Shown here: in pieces, positions 45,630-54,151 of the stretch
Position numbering within the stretch: position 1 is the first letter of the stretch
Layout of the letters: every line of letters begins with the position of its first letter
Assembly (NCBI GenBank): GCA_964409775.1
Contig: CAYPEI010000020.1
Span: 11,708-75,707, forward strand
Length of the DNA stretch: 64,000 nt
Origin: JAHBXL01 sp964409775
GTDB lineage: Bacteria; Planctomycetota; Phycisphaerae; Phycisphaerales; UBA1924
Direction: 5' to 3'
The notes under the pieces: model-generated
What the model saw: the letters and a program-made list of their open reading frames with translations, nothing else
What the model was told of the DNA's origin: nothing
Databases searched by the model: none
Translations under genes and position numbers: made by a program

Positions 45630-46523
45630 TCAGGCTGCATACTCAGCCGGCTTGGTCGCAACATCGGAAAGGTCTTTCGACGCATAGATGTACTGGACGT
45701 CATAGTCACCCTGAACGGACGCAGCCAGACTTGGGGTCACCTGGTCATAGCGTCTTCCACCTCTATCGGGAAGATTCGCAAACATGTGGTACCCCGCGTC
45801 TTGGAGGATGCCGACCACCTCGCGGACACAGCCCGGGCCATGCAGTTCGATGCCAAGTCTGGGTGAGAAGCGACGGAGCGTCTCCGCCGCACCACGAAGC
45901 GCCAGACCCTCGGCGCCTTCGATATCGATCTTCATGACGTTGGGCGGAAGGATGATCTCCTTCTCTACAAGAGAGTCAAGGCTGCAAACAGGTACGACCT
46001 CCGTGGTGGAGCGCATCCCGTACCGGAGTTCTGCGAAACTGGCATCGCCGTTGCGGATTCGATAGAGCGCCCCGGACTGGGAGTGCGCTTGATCGAGCTG
46101 GAAGTCTTCGTCGCCATCTCCATCCGCGACGGCGAAGGGCAGGACGGTCGTGCGATCGGAGATATCCCCGAGTTCAACGTTGCGCTCGAGGAGGGCACGA
46201 TTGGCTGTTGCCGGCTCGAAGGAATAGACCCGCGAAGCGCGACACACGGTGGCGAAGAAGCGGGTGTAGATTCCGATGTGTGCCCCGATGTCGTATACAA
46301 CGTCATCGGGACGGATGAAGGACCGCAGCCCGCCAAAGAAGCACGGGTCGTTGATCGGGCTGCGGAGCCAGTAACTCCTGTCGGTGCGGGCCCGGATCTC
46401 GAACGGGCCGATCGAAGGGACATGAACCGTGCGCCGAAAGTCGGGCATGCAACGCAAGACATTCTTCGCCAGCGTCGGATGATTTCGAATCCAATACGCG
46501 ACCGATCTAATCATCGCCTTCAT
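45630..46523 (-). CDS. FkbM family methyltransferase
   Basis: A 297-residue SAM-dependent methyltransferase. Motif I 'VVYDIGAHIGIYTRFF', followed by 'VYSFEPATANRALLERNV' and the later 'VMKIDIEGAEGLALRGA', is the FkbM signature. FkbM proteins O-methylate sugars or secondary metabolites. The closest known contexts are surface polysaccharides, but no glycosyltransferase is next to it. The start at 46523 excludes 17 unconserved codons. Nothing nearby on the same strand suggests an operon. Confidence 0.85.
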   Translation of the reverse strand: MKAMIRSVAYWIRNHPTLAKNVLRCMPDFRRTVHVPSIGPFEIRARTDRSYWLRSPINDPCFFGGLRSFIRPDDVVYDIGAHIGIYTRFFATVCRASRVYSFEPATANRALLERNVELGDISDRTTVLPFAVADGDGDEDFQLDQAHSQSGALYRIRNGDASFAELRYGMRSTTEVVPVCSLDSLVEKEIILPPNVMKIDIEGAEGLALRGAAETLRRFSPRLGIELHGPGCVREVVGILQDAGYHMFANLPDRGGRRYDQVTPSLAASVQGDYDVQYIYASKDLSDVATKPAEYAA

Positions 46524-46916
46524 TGGACCGGTCCCTCTCGCGTTTGCTGGCCTGACCTCTCCCCCTGAACACAATCCATGCGGAGTCTTTGGCCGGGATG
46601 TTCCGTCGGCTTTTTCAGTCCACGACCCCGCGGACTAGGGATCGTGAGTGTACAGCATGAGCGTCCTGGTTGGGGGTGATTATCGGATGTGCGGCGGCGA
46701 ACTCGGCTCGTATCCGGGATGCGTCTGCATTGTCTTGACCGTGTGAACCACGTTGCCGTCGGCTCGGCGGAGGCCGTCCCCGCTCGTTCCTGACTCTGAC
46801 CCACATGCTCGGCAGGACCGTCGTCATCCCGACAACGCCTTGGCCGGTTTCAGACCTGCCTAAGCAATCCAGAGTCGTCCGGAACAGTTGCCGCGGCACC
46901 GCGACCGCCGGTGAGC

Positions 46917-47022
46917 ATGACTGCTGATCTCAAATCCGATGGCGTGCACGGCAACACCGCGCTCCACATCGCCGCCGACCGCGATCGGCTCGACGTGCTT
47001 GACCTGCTCCTTCAACAGCCGT
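46917..47022 (+). pseudogene. Fragment with one ankyrin repeat
   Basis: A short frame reads 'GNTALHIAADRDRLDVLDLL', a good match to one ankyrin repeat (G-x-T-x-LH-x-AA ... LL). It has no signal peptide or second repeat, and runs open into the purE leader. It may be what is left of a longer ankyrin gene. A short functional peptide or chance similarity are less likely. Confidence 0.35.
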
Positions 47023-47042
47023 GCCCACAACCCTTCCCCCCT

Positions 47043-47048
47043 TATCAT
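47043..47048 (+). promoter_or_regulatory. Candidate -10 element for purE-purK
   Basis: TATCAT lies 8 nt before the ATG at 47057. No Shine-Dalgarno sequence, consistent with a leaderless or near-leaderless transcript. Confidence 0.4.
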
Positions 47049-47056
47049 CTGGCCCG

Positions 47057-47659
47057 ATGGCCAAGCACCACTCCACGTCACGCGCACCGTCTCACCCCCT
47101 CGTCGCCATCATCATGGGCTCCCGCTCCGACTGGGAAACCATGCAGCACGCCGCGGCCACGCTCGCCGACCTCGGCGTGCCCCACGAGGTCCGCGTCGTC
47201 TCCGCCCACCGCACGCCCGACCTGCTGTTTGCCTACGCCTCCAAGGCCGAGTCCCGCGGCCTGAGGATCATCATCGCCGGCGCGGGCGGCGCGGCCCACC
47301 TCCCGGGCATGTGCGCCAGCAAGACCGTGCTCCCCGTCCTCGGCGTCCCGGTCGAGTCCAAGGCCCTCAAGGGCGCAGACTCGCTCCTCTCCATCGTGCA
47401 GATGCCCGCCGGCGTTCCCGTCGGCACACTCGCCGTCGGCAAGGCCGGCGCGATCAACGCCGCGCTCCTCGCCGCGGCGATGCTCGGGTCCGAGCACCCA
47501 CAGTTCCGCGAGGCCTACCGCGCCTTCCGCACAGCCCAGACCAGGAAAGTCCTCGCCGACCCCGACCCGCGCAAGCGCGCGCCATCGCCCAAAGCCCGGC
47601 GCAAGTCCGCCCCACCGAGCGGCGCCAAGCACAAGGGCTCCAACGGGGGGCGCAAGTGA
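47057..47659 (+). CDS. purE: N5-carboxyaminoimidazole ribonucleotide mutase
   Basis: PurE class I converts N5-CAIR to CAIR in purine synthesis. Motifs 'IIMGSRSDWETM', 'VVSAHRTPDLLFAYA', 'IIIAGAGGAAHLPGMCAS' and 'TLAVGKAGAINAALLAA' give the full nucleotide-binding core. Length is 200 residues against about 165 for the family, because of a basic C-terminal tail (KRAPSPKARRKSAPPSG). The stop overlaps purK (GTGA). The start at 47057 is set by the TATCAT element and by loss of similarity upstream. Confidence 0.95.
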   Translation: MAKHHSTSRAPSHPLVAIIMGSRSDWETMQHAAATLADLGVPHEVRVVSAHRTPDLLFAYASKAESRGLRIIIAGAGGAAHLPGMCASKTVLPVLGVPVESKALKGADSLLSIVQMPAGVPVGTLAVGKAGAINAALLAAAMLGSEHPQFREAYRAFRTAQTRKVLADPDPRKRAPSPKARRKSAPPSGAKHKGSNGGRK

Positions 47660-48819
47660 CGGTCGGCATCCTCGGCGGCGGTCAACTCGGCCGCATGCTC
47701 GCGCTCGCGGGCATCCCCCTTGGCCTGCGCTTCAGGTTCCTCGATCCCGATCCGCATGCACCGTGCGCACAGGTCGCCGAGCAGATCCTCGCGCCCTATG
47801 ACGATCCCGCCGCGCTCGACAGACTCGCCGCGGGAGCGGATGTCGTCACCTACGAGTTCGAGAACGTCCCCGCGCAGGTCGCCCAGCGGCTTGAGGCGCA
47901 CGCGCGTGTACACCCGCCCGCGCTCGCCCTCGCTTCGCTGCAGGATCGTCTGCTCGAGAAGTCCCTCTTTGTCGAGTGCGGCGTCGCCGTGCCGGAGTTT
48001 CAACCCGTCGCCACCCGCGATGAACTCGCCGCGGCCGTCAATGAACTCGGCATCGGAAACGGACTGGTCATCAAGTCCCGCCGGATGGGCTACGACGGCA
48101 AGGGCCAGGCGGTGCTCCGTCCGCCAGACACCGGCGCGCCCTCCATCCACCAGCAGATCGACGCGGTGTGGTCCGATCTCGCCCCTCGCGCTGCACAAGG
48201 CGGATTGATCGTCGAGCGTTTCGTCCCCTTCCGGCGCGAACTGTCCCTGGTCGGTGTTCGTGCCCGCGGCGGAAGCGGCGAGACGCGCTTCTACCCGCTC
48301 GTGCAGAATCATCACGCCCGCGGCGTGCTCCGCACCACCATCGCCCCCGCGCCCGACCTTGCGCCGGGCCTCCAGCAGGCCGCCGAGGACCGCGCCCGCG
48401 CGATCATGGAGAGACTCGACTACGCCGGCGTGCTGGCCATCGAGTTCTTCGAGTCGGTCGACCGCGAGGACGGCCGCCCCGTGCTGCTGGGCAACGAAAT
48501 GGCTCCGCGCGTGCACAACACCGGGCACTGGACCATCGAGGGCGCGCCGACATCGCAGTTCGAGAATCACCTCCGCGCCATCCTCGGCCTTCCTCTTGGC
48601 GATACCGCGCCGCGCCAGCCGTGCGCCATGGTGAACATCCTCGGCCGGTTCCCTCGCGCCGAGGACATCCTGTCCATCCCCGGCGCGCACTTCCACCACT
48701 ACGGCAAGGCCGAACGGCCCGGCCGCAAAATCGGTCACGTCACGATCCTGGCCGACTCCCACGACCAACTCCCCGGCCTGGTCCAGAGGGTCGAGCGCCT
48801 GCTCCCGGCGGATGCCTGA
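47656..48819 (+). CDS. purK: N5-carboxyaminoimidazole ribonucleotide synthetase
   Basis: PurK uses ATP and bicarbonate to carboxylate aminoimidazole ribonucleotide, feeding PurE. The 387-residue ATP-grasp protein starts 'VGILGGGQLGRMLALAG' and carries 'VTYEFENVPAQ', 'KSRRMGYDGKGQAVL' and 'NEMAPRVHNTGHWTIEG'. The length is normal. The GTG start overlaps the purE stop, so the pair is translated together. The downstream LolA-like gene starts 54 nt later and is probably separate. Confidence 0.95.
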   Translation: MTVGILGGGQLGRMLALAGIPLGLRFRFLDPDPHAPCAQVAEQILAPYDDPAALDRLAAGADVVTYEFENVPAQVAQRLEAHARVHPPALALASLQDRLLEKSLFVECGVAVPEFQPVATRDELAAAVNELGIGNGLVIKSRRMGYDGKGQAVLRPPDTGAPSIHQQIDAVWSDLAPRAAQGGLIVERFVPFRRELSLVGVRARGGSGETRFYPLVQNHHARGVLRTTIAPAPDLAPGLQQAAEDRARAIMERLDYAGVLAIEFFESVDREDGRPVLLGNEMAPRVHNTGHWTIEGAPTSQFENHLRAILGLPLGDTAPRQPCAMVNILGRFPRAEDILSIPGAHFHHYGKAERPGRKIGHVTILADSHDQLPGLVQRVERLLPADA

Positions 48820-48872
48820 CGCCGCGTGCCCGCCCGCCTCCCGCTGCACGCTCGCCGGTACAACAATGGACC

Positions 48873-49781
48873 ATGAGCACTGCCTCCCGAGCGTTGTTGG
48901 CCGCCTCGTTGTTCCTCACTCCGCTCGCCGCGGCGCAAGAGGCCCCCGCCCCCGCGCAGCCCGCCGCGGCAGCGCCGCCCGAGCGCACCATCGTCACGGC
49001 GGACGACCTTCTCGCCGCGCTGGAAACCGCGGACAAGGACCTGACGACGCTCGCATCCGACCTGCTGTACATCAAGTCGCCCAACGAACTCATCGGCGGC
49101 TCACCGGAGCGGCGGACGGGCAGGTTGTGGTTCTTCGCCCGGCCCGCGGCCCGGCAGCCCGCCGCGCCCGACACTGCGCCCGCCACGCCTGATCGGCTGT
49201 TCCAGGTCGAGTTCCTCACGCTGGAACTCGACAACTCGCGCCGCGAGGACCGGCAGATCTGGATCTTCGACGGCGCATGGCTGGTCGAGAAGAACTTCGA
49301 GACGCGTCTGGTGCACCGTCGCCAGGTCGTCAAGCCCGGCGAAAAGTCCGATCCGCTGGCCATCGGCGAGGGTCCGCTGCCGATCCCCATCGGCCAGAAG
49401 CGGGAGAAGATCACGGCGCGGTTCGAGGCGACGCTCGCGCCGGTCACGGACGGTTTCCCGCAGCCGCCCAAGGCCAGCGCCGATGCGCCGGATGCCGCGC
49501 CGCCCAAGTGGATCGACCAGACCTACCAACTCCTCCTCAAGCCCCGTCGCGGCACCCAGGAAGCCCGGGACTATCAGGAGGTGCGCATCTGGTACCGCAA
49601 GGACGATCTCCTGCCCCGGCTGGCCAGCGCCACGCACAAGGACGGTTCGCGGACCGACATCCTGCTGACCAACATGCAGGTGAACAAGGACCTCGCCGAA
49701 ACGGTGTTCGACACCACGACGCCCGCGGGCTGGAATGAGCAGGTCGATGACTTCCGCCAGGCCCGAAATGCCGATGAATGA
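48873..49781 (+). CDS. LolA-like outer-membrane lipoprotein carrier family protein
   Basis: A 302-residue exported protein with a signal peptide (LTPLAAAQ) and a beta-sheet core ('RLFQVEFLTLELDNSRRED', 'QIWIFDGAWLVEKNFE', 'PLAIGEGPLPIPIG', 'LPRLASATHKDGSRTDI') typical of the LolA/DUF2092 fold that shields lipid chains. Planctomycete members are often called 'TIGR03009'. A lipid-carrier role in the periplasm is likely, but no partner is fixed. It starts 54 nt after purK and ends 12 nt before the TPR/peptidase-MA gene, possibly in one operon with it. Confidence 0.75.
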   Translation: MSTASRALLAASLFLTPLAAAQEAPAPAQPAAAAPPERTIVTADDLLAALETADKDLTTLASDLLYIKSPNELIGGSPERRTGRLWFFARPAARQPAAPDTAPATPDRLFQVEFLTLELDNSRREDRQIWIFDGAWLVEKNFETRLVHRRQVVKPGEKSDPLAIGEGPLPIPIGQKREKITARFEATLAPVTDGFPQPPKASADAPDAAPPKWIDQTYQLLLKPRRGTQEARDYQEVRIWYRKDDLLPRLASATHKDGSRTDILLTNMQVNKDLAETVFDTTTPAGWNEQVDDFRQARNADE

Positions 49782-49793
49782 TGCGGAGAACCC

Positions 49794-52595
49794 ATGAAGG
49801 GACCGCCCGTCATCACGCGCACACCCGATCGCCGCGGCCGGCCTCGACCCGGCCGGTGGTCTCTCGCCTTCATCGCCGCTCTTGCGCTCGCCACGTCGGC
49901 GCCGGCACAGATCGGACGTCCGCGCGAAACCACCATCGGACCCGCCGAGCCGCCCGACCTCTCCAACGCGGTCGCGCAGCGCCTGGAGCAGCCGTTCCTC
50001 ACGCCCGATGAGGGCAAGGACCTGCGCATCTTCCACGGTGTGTGGCGCGACGAGGACCTCGACACGCCCGCGCGGGCCGCGCGGGCGGCCATCATCCGCG
50101 GCCGCTGGAACGACGCCGCGCTCCGCGCGACCGGCGTCGATCCGCTCGACCGCGCCGAGGGTTTACTGCGCGCCGGCAACCTCGCCGAGACGCTCACCGC
50201 CATCCCGGATGCCGACGCCTCGCCCCGCGCCGTCCGCATCCGCTGCGCTGCGCTCGAGTCGCTGGGACGGCTGGCCGAGGCGGTCGCCGCGTCCGAGCCG
50301 GTCGTCAAGGCGCTGGCGCAGGGCGAGTTCCGAGAGCCGGGCGACCTCGTCGATGCCATCCGTATCGCAGCCCAGCGCATCCGACTCGCCGGACCCGCGA
50401 CCGACGACGCCGCGGCCGGGGCCTTCCACTCGCTCATGGATGCGCTCGGGAAGGTCCGCTCGAGGCTGGACCGGCTATACTGGCCTGCGTTCCTGGCCGA
50501 GGCCGAACTGCTGCACGCCAAGGACAACTCGCCGCAGGCCGCCGAGGCGCTCACCGAGTGCCTTCGTCTGAATCCCTCGTGCGTCGACGCGTGGTTCCTG
50601 TTGGGGCGGATGTCATGCGAGGCCTTCAACTTCGACAACGCCGAGCGCATGGCGCTCCGGCTCGAAAAACTCGCCGGCGACGAGGACGAGCCGGGCATCT
50701 CGCCGGAGGCGTGCCTGATCCGGGCCCGCGCTGCGCTCCGGCAGATCGACGGCACAGGCGCCGCGGCGGAACTGGACCGCGCCCTGGCGGTCTATCCGCA
50801 CCACCCCGGCTTGCTCGCCGCACGCTGCGCCGCCGAGGCCGTGCGGTTCGAGTTCGATGCGGCACGCGAGCGTCTCACCGCGTTCGACGCCGCGCACCCG
50901 CACTCACCCGCGGCGGTGCTGGCCGTCGGAGAAGCGCTCGCCGAGGCCCGTCAATACGCGGAAGCCGCTGCGTTCCTGGAGCAGGCCGCCGAGCGCAACC
51001 CCAACGACCCGCAGCCGCTGATCAGCCTCGGCCTGCTGGAGGTCCAGGCCGGGCGCGACAGCCGTGCCCTGGCCGCGCTCGAGCGCGCGTTCAAACTCGA
51101 CCCGTTCAATCTCCGGGCCGACAACTCGCTCCGCCTGGTGCGCGAACTCCAGACCTATGACAGCGTCAGCAGCGAGCACTTCACCGTGCGCTTCAAGCCG
51201 GGGGTGGACGCGGTGCTCGCTTCGGAGATGCTCGAGCCGCTCGAAAGCAACCACCGCGTGGTTTGCGGATCGCAGCCCGGCGGCATCGACCACGAACCGA
51301 AACAGAAGACCACCATCGACCTCATGCCCGACCACGCGTGGTTCGCCGTGCGGATCGCCGGCATGCCCCAGATCCACACCATCGCCGCCTCGACGGGCCC
51401 GGTCATCGCCATGGAGGCGCCCCGCGAGGGCGCACGCCACCTCGGAACCTATGACTGGGTCCGCGTCGTCCGCCATGAATACGTGCACACCGTCACGCTG
51501 TCGCGCACCAACAACCGCATCCCGCACTGGTTCACCGAGGCCGCCGCGGTGTACCTCGAACTCGCGCCCCGCGACTACTCGACGTGCCAGATGCTCTCCG
51601 AGGCGCTCCGCACCGACCAGTTGTTCGACCTCGATCAGATCAACATCGCGTTTGTCCGCCCGAAGCGCCCGACCGATCGAAGCATGGCCTATGCCCAGGG
51701 CCACTGGATGTACGAGTTCCTGATCGAACGCACCGGGTCGCGCGCCCCGCTCGAACTCATGGACCTCTACGCCCAGGGCGTGCGCGAGGAGCAGGCATTC
51801 CGCACCGTCGTCGGTGTGTCCCGCGCCCAGTTCGTTGACGAGTTCAGGCAGTGGGCGAGGCGGCAGGCCGTATCGTGGGGCATGGTCCTGCCCGAGGGGA
51901 CGCCGACGCTCAAGGACCTGCTCGCCCGCGCCCTCATCGCCGACCCCGCCCGCGCCGACTCCATCGATGCCGCGCTCCGGCGTGCCTCCCACGACGCGGC
52001 GATGTCCCTCGCCGATGTCGCGCAGACCGAAGATGACAGCGAGCCGTGGACGCTCGAACTCGCCATGCCGCCCATGGAGCAGATCGACGCGCTGCTCGCG
52101 CAGTTCCCCGCGCACCCAGAGTTGCTCGAGGTCGCCGTCGACCTCACGCTCGCCGCGCAGGGCGGGCAGGCGACGCCGGGCGACGCACCCCTCCTGGAAC
52201 GCTACGCCGCGGCAAGGCCAGTCGACCCCAAGCCGCACCGCCTGCTCGCGCGCCTCTACCTCGACTCCGGCGAGCCCGCGCGGGCGATCCCGCACCTTGA
52301 GTACCTCGATGCGCGGGAGCAGAAAACCCCGGCGTACGCCTCGGAACTGGCGCGGCGCTACGCGGCCCAGCGCGACTTCGCCAGGGCCCTGCGGAGCGCC
52401 GAACGCGCGACGCAGATCGCCCCCTACGACGCGCGCCCGCGGGAACTCGCGGCGACCGTCGCCATCCAGGCCGGCGAACTCCGCACCGCCGATCGCCACA
52501 TCCTCGCCCTGACCGAACTCGAGCCCGACCGCCCGATCCATCGTGAGCGACTCGAAGCGCTGCGCAAACGCATGGACGCCGCGGCGGGCCGGTGA
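49794..52595 (+). CDS. Secreted TPR protein with peptidase-MA-like metalloprotease domain
   Basis: A 933-residue exported protein. The N-terminal and C-terminal parts hold TPR-like helix pairs ('AEALTECLRLNPSCVDAW', 'AAAFLEQAAERNPNDP', 'HILALTELEPDRPIH'). The middle (about residues 450-690) has a peptidase MA metal site 'VRHEYVHTVTLSRTNNRIP' with the third ligand in 'HWFTEAAAVYLEL', that is HExxH plus a downstream Glu. A signal peptide precedes residue 40. Metalloprotease activity is predicted. The TPRs may bind substrates or assemble complexes. Start 12 nt after the LolA-like gene. Confidence 0.82.
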   Translation: MKGPPVITRTPDRRGRPRPGRWSLAFIAALALATSAPAQIGRPRETTIGPAEPPDLSNAVAQRLEQPFLTPDEGKDLRIFHGVWRDEDLDTPARAARAAIIRGRWNDAALRATGVDPLDRAEGLLRAGNLAETLTAIPDADASPRAVRIRCAALESLGRLAEAVAASEPVVKALAQGEFREPGDLVDAIRIAAQRIRLAGPATDDAAAGAFHSLMDALGKVRSRLDRLYWPAFLAEAELLHAKDNSPQAAEALTECLRLNPSCVDAWFLLGRMSCEAFNFDNAERMALRLEKLAGDEDEPGISPEACLIRARAALRQIDGTGAAAELDRALAVYPHHPGLLAARCAAEAVRFEFDAARERLTAFDAAHPHSPAAVLAVGEALAEARQYAEAAAFLEQAAERNPNDPQPLISLGLLEVQAGRDSRALAALERAFKLDPFNLRADNSLRLVRELQTYDSVSSEHFTVRFKPGVDAVLASEMLEPLESNHRVVCGSQPGGIDHEPKQKTTIDLMPDHAWFAVRIAGMPQIHTIAASTGPVIAMEAPREGARHLGTYDWVRVVRHEYVHTVTLSRTNNRIPHWFTEAAAVYLELAPRDYSTCQMLSEALRTDQLFDLDQINIAFVRPKRPTDRSMAYAQGHWMYEFLIERTGSRAPLELMDLYAQGVREEQAFRTVVGVSRAQFVDEFRQWARRQAVSWGMVLPEGTPTLKDLLARALIADPARADSIDAALRRASHDAAMSLADVAQTEDDSEPWTLELAMPPMEQIDALLAQFPAHPELLEVAVDLTLAAQGGQATPGDAPLLERYAAARPVDPKPHRLLARLYLDSGEPARAIPHLEYLDAREQKTPAYASELARRYAAQRDFARALRSAERATQIAPYDARPRELAATVAIQAGELRTADRHILALTELEPDRPIHRERLEALRKRMDAAAGR

Positions 52596-52643
52596 GCAAT
52601 GCGCGAGAGGGGCTTTCGCCCGTCCCGCGCGTGAAGGTCGCTC

Positions 52644-53783
52644 TCAGCGCCGACGACGGTGGGCCAGCAGGCCCATCGCAAACAGCGGAGCAAACGCCGC
52701 GGGCGCGGGGATCTGCTCGTGCGAGGTGCCGATCCAGTTCACGTGCGCCTGCGTCAGCAGCACGCCGCCCGACACCGCTCCATACGGACGGACCGAGCCC
52801 ACGGCCGTGCCGTCGCCGAAAGAGTGGACCGCGAACAGCCCGGTGGTGAACAGCGGCATGTCGCCCATGCCGCCCGCGGGGTTCCAGTCCGAGCCCGCGC
52901 CGGGACGGGTGAACGCCGCGACGCTCTGCACGTCCGCGCCGGTGTACAGGTAGGGGCTGCCCGAGTCGCCGGGGAACGATGTGCCCTCGGCAACAAGGAA
53001 CGGGTGCGGGCCCATCGCCGCGGGGGCCGCGGGCATGTCCAGGTCCCACTCCACAGCGCGGAAGTTGTAGTTGCCGCCGCCCGGACGGGCACGCATGTGG
53101 TCCGCGCCGTTATCGATGACGTTGTTCTGGAAGCCCTTGATGCTGTCGCGGCTGTTCCGCCGGATGCCCGCCACGTTGCCGCCGCCCGCCGCGACGAACT
53201 CGCCGGTGTCGCCATAGCCCACCTGGCTGAAGTTGCTCCCGACCACCGACGATTCGCTCCGGACCACCGGCGCGATCGGTGTGAGTTGATTGAAGAAGTT
53301 GTCCACGGGGCCATACCGGATGCCCAGCACCGCCAGGTCGGCCGGGACATTCATCCCGCCCTGCGCCACCGGGTCGGGCGCAAGGAACCGCAGATTGGTC
53401 GCGCCGCCGAAACTGCCTTGCGCCGCGACGTTGCCGAACCGCACGCGATACTCGCTGGCCGCGCCGAGGTTCACCACGTGGTCCGCCGTCAGCACGCACA
53501 GCCAGCCGATGGGCATGCCGTTCTCGAACCGCACCTGCCGGCCGATGACCGTGCCCGATCCGAACTCGACAATGCCGCCCTGCGCGTTGAAGCGATTCAC
53601 CTCCACGATGGAGTTCAGCGGGCTGAACGCCGCAGGAAACGCCGCCGGTCGCCACGGCACTCCCTGGGCCGACGGCGCGGTCGGCGGCGCAACCTGCGCA
53701 TACAACGGCGCGGCCCAGGCCACGCCCGCGGCCACAACCACAGCCCACGCGCACTTGGCGCGCACGCTCCCATTTCCAGACAT
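52644..53783 (-). CDS. Trypsin-like protease with PEP-CTERM-like tail
   Basis: A 379-residue secreted protein. A signal peptide (to about 'AAPLYAQV') is followed by a trypsin-like fold with His102 ('LCVLTADHVVNLG'), Asp149 ('VPADLAVLGIRYG') and Ser274 ('SFPGDSGSPYLYTG'), the complete triad. The tail 'QIPAPAAFAPLFAMGLLA' with 'RRRR' is PEP-CTERM-like with Ala in the middle. A GGAGAG and the signal peptide set the start at 53783. Predicted surface-attached serine protease. Divergent from the formylglycine-type PEP-CTERM gene. Confidence 0.8.
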   Translation of the reverse strand: MSGNGSVRAKCAWAVVVAAGVAWAAPLYAQVAPPTAPSAQGVPWRPAAFPAAFSPLNSIVEVNRFNAQGGIVEFGSGTVIGRQVRFENGMPIGWLCVLTADHVVNLGAASEYRVRFGNVAAQGSFGGATNLRFLAPDPVAQGGMNVPADLAVLGIRYGPVDNFFNQLTPIAPVVRSESSVVGSNFSQVGYGDTGEFVAAGGGNVAGIRRNSRDSIKGFQNNVIDNGADHMRARPGGGNYNFRAVEWDLDMPAAPAAMGPHPFLVAEGTSFPGDSGSPYLYTGADVQSVAAFTRPGAGSDWNPAGGMGDMPLFTTGLFAVHSFGDGTAVGSVRPYGAVSGGVLLTQAHVNWIGTSHEQIPAPAAFAPLFAMGLLAHRRRR

Positions 53784-53859
53784 TCTCTCTCTCCTTCTTC
53801 TCTCAACCCCACGTTCCGGAGCAAACGATGGCAGCGGTTCGGGGGTTTCTCCGAGATTC

Positions 53860-53887
53860 AAGGTACCGAGAACCGATTGGCTGTCAA
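53860..53887 (-). promoter_or_regulatory. Promoter of the trypsin-like PEP-CTERM gene
   Basis: TTGACA (53887-53882) and TACCTT (53865-53860) on the minus strand, 16 nt apart. The start of transcription would give a leader of about 70 nt to the ATG at 53783. Confidence 0.65.
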
Positions 53888-54050
53888 GCAAAGTCATTTG
53901 CGGATGGAAGTGGCGGGATTGAAAACCCTTCGCCGCGCCCGCCGAGCCGCGTGCACATGCACCGGCGCGGCACGACGGAACGCCCCAGCACGCGCCCGCC
54001 TCGGTCACACACAACCCATCTTCACGCGCGAGAACCTACGCGGACTGCCT

Positions 54051-54078
54051 TTGACAATCCCGCGGCGGGAGGTACCTT
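54051..54078 (+). promoter_or_regulatory. Promoter of the formylglycine-type PEP-CTERM gene
   Basis: TTGACA (54051-54056) and TACCTT (54073-54078) with 16-nt spacing, the same hexamers as the divergent promoter on the minus strand. Start near 54085, leader about 67 nt. Confidence 0.7.
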
Positions 54079-54086
54079 GGTGAACA

Positions 54087-54109
54087 GCCGGCGCGGACTT
54101 CGCGCCGGC
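54087..54109 (+). other. Leader hairpin 1
   Basis: A perfect 9-bp stem (GCCGGCGCG and CGCGCCGGC) with a 5-nt loop, right after the predicted start of transcription. It is too far upstream to be a terminator of the next gene. Confidence 0.6.
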
Positions 54110-54122
54110 GTTGTGTACGTCT

Positions 54123-54136
54123 CGGGCGAAAGCCCG
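54123..54136 (+). other. Leader hairpin 2 with GAAA tetraloop
   Basis: CGGGC-GAAA-GCCCG, a 5-bp stem closed by a GNRA tetraloop, immediately before the GGAGG at 54138-54142. It could sequester or present the ribosome binding site. Confidence 0.55.
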
Positions 54137-54151
54137 CGGAGGCGAGAGACC

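Larger units (their letters stand above)
46524..47056. other. Gene-poor region before purE
   Basis: This 533-bp stretch shows only one domain-like piece, the ankyrin fragment at 46917-47022. The rest has no open frame with family resemblance. A TATCAT at 47043-47048 is the likely purE -10. Confidence 0.4.
53784..54151. other. Divergent regulatory region with two matching promoters
   Basis: This 368-bp stretch between two PEP-CTERM genes holds two TTGACA-N16-TACCTT promoters pointing outwards (53887-53860 on the minus strand and 54051-54078 on the plus strand) and two stable hairpins in the plus-strand leader (54087-54109 and 54123-54136). No gene lies between them. Confidence 0.7.

Noticed and set aside
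45353..45700. A possible frameshifted gene after the DUF3299 gene
   Set aside because: Sensible translation switches frame near 45430 and there is no start signal, promoter or family similarity. A decayed gene is possible but not supported.
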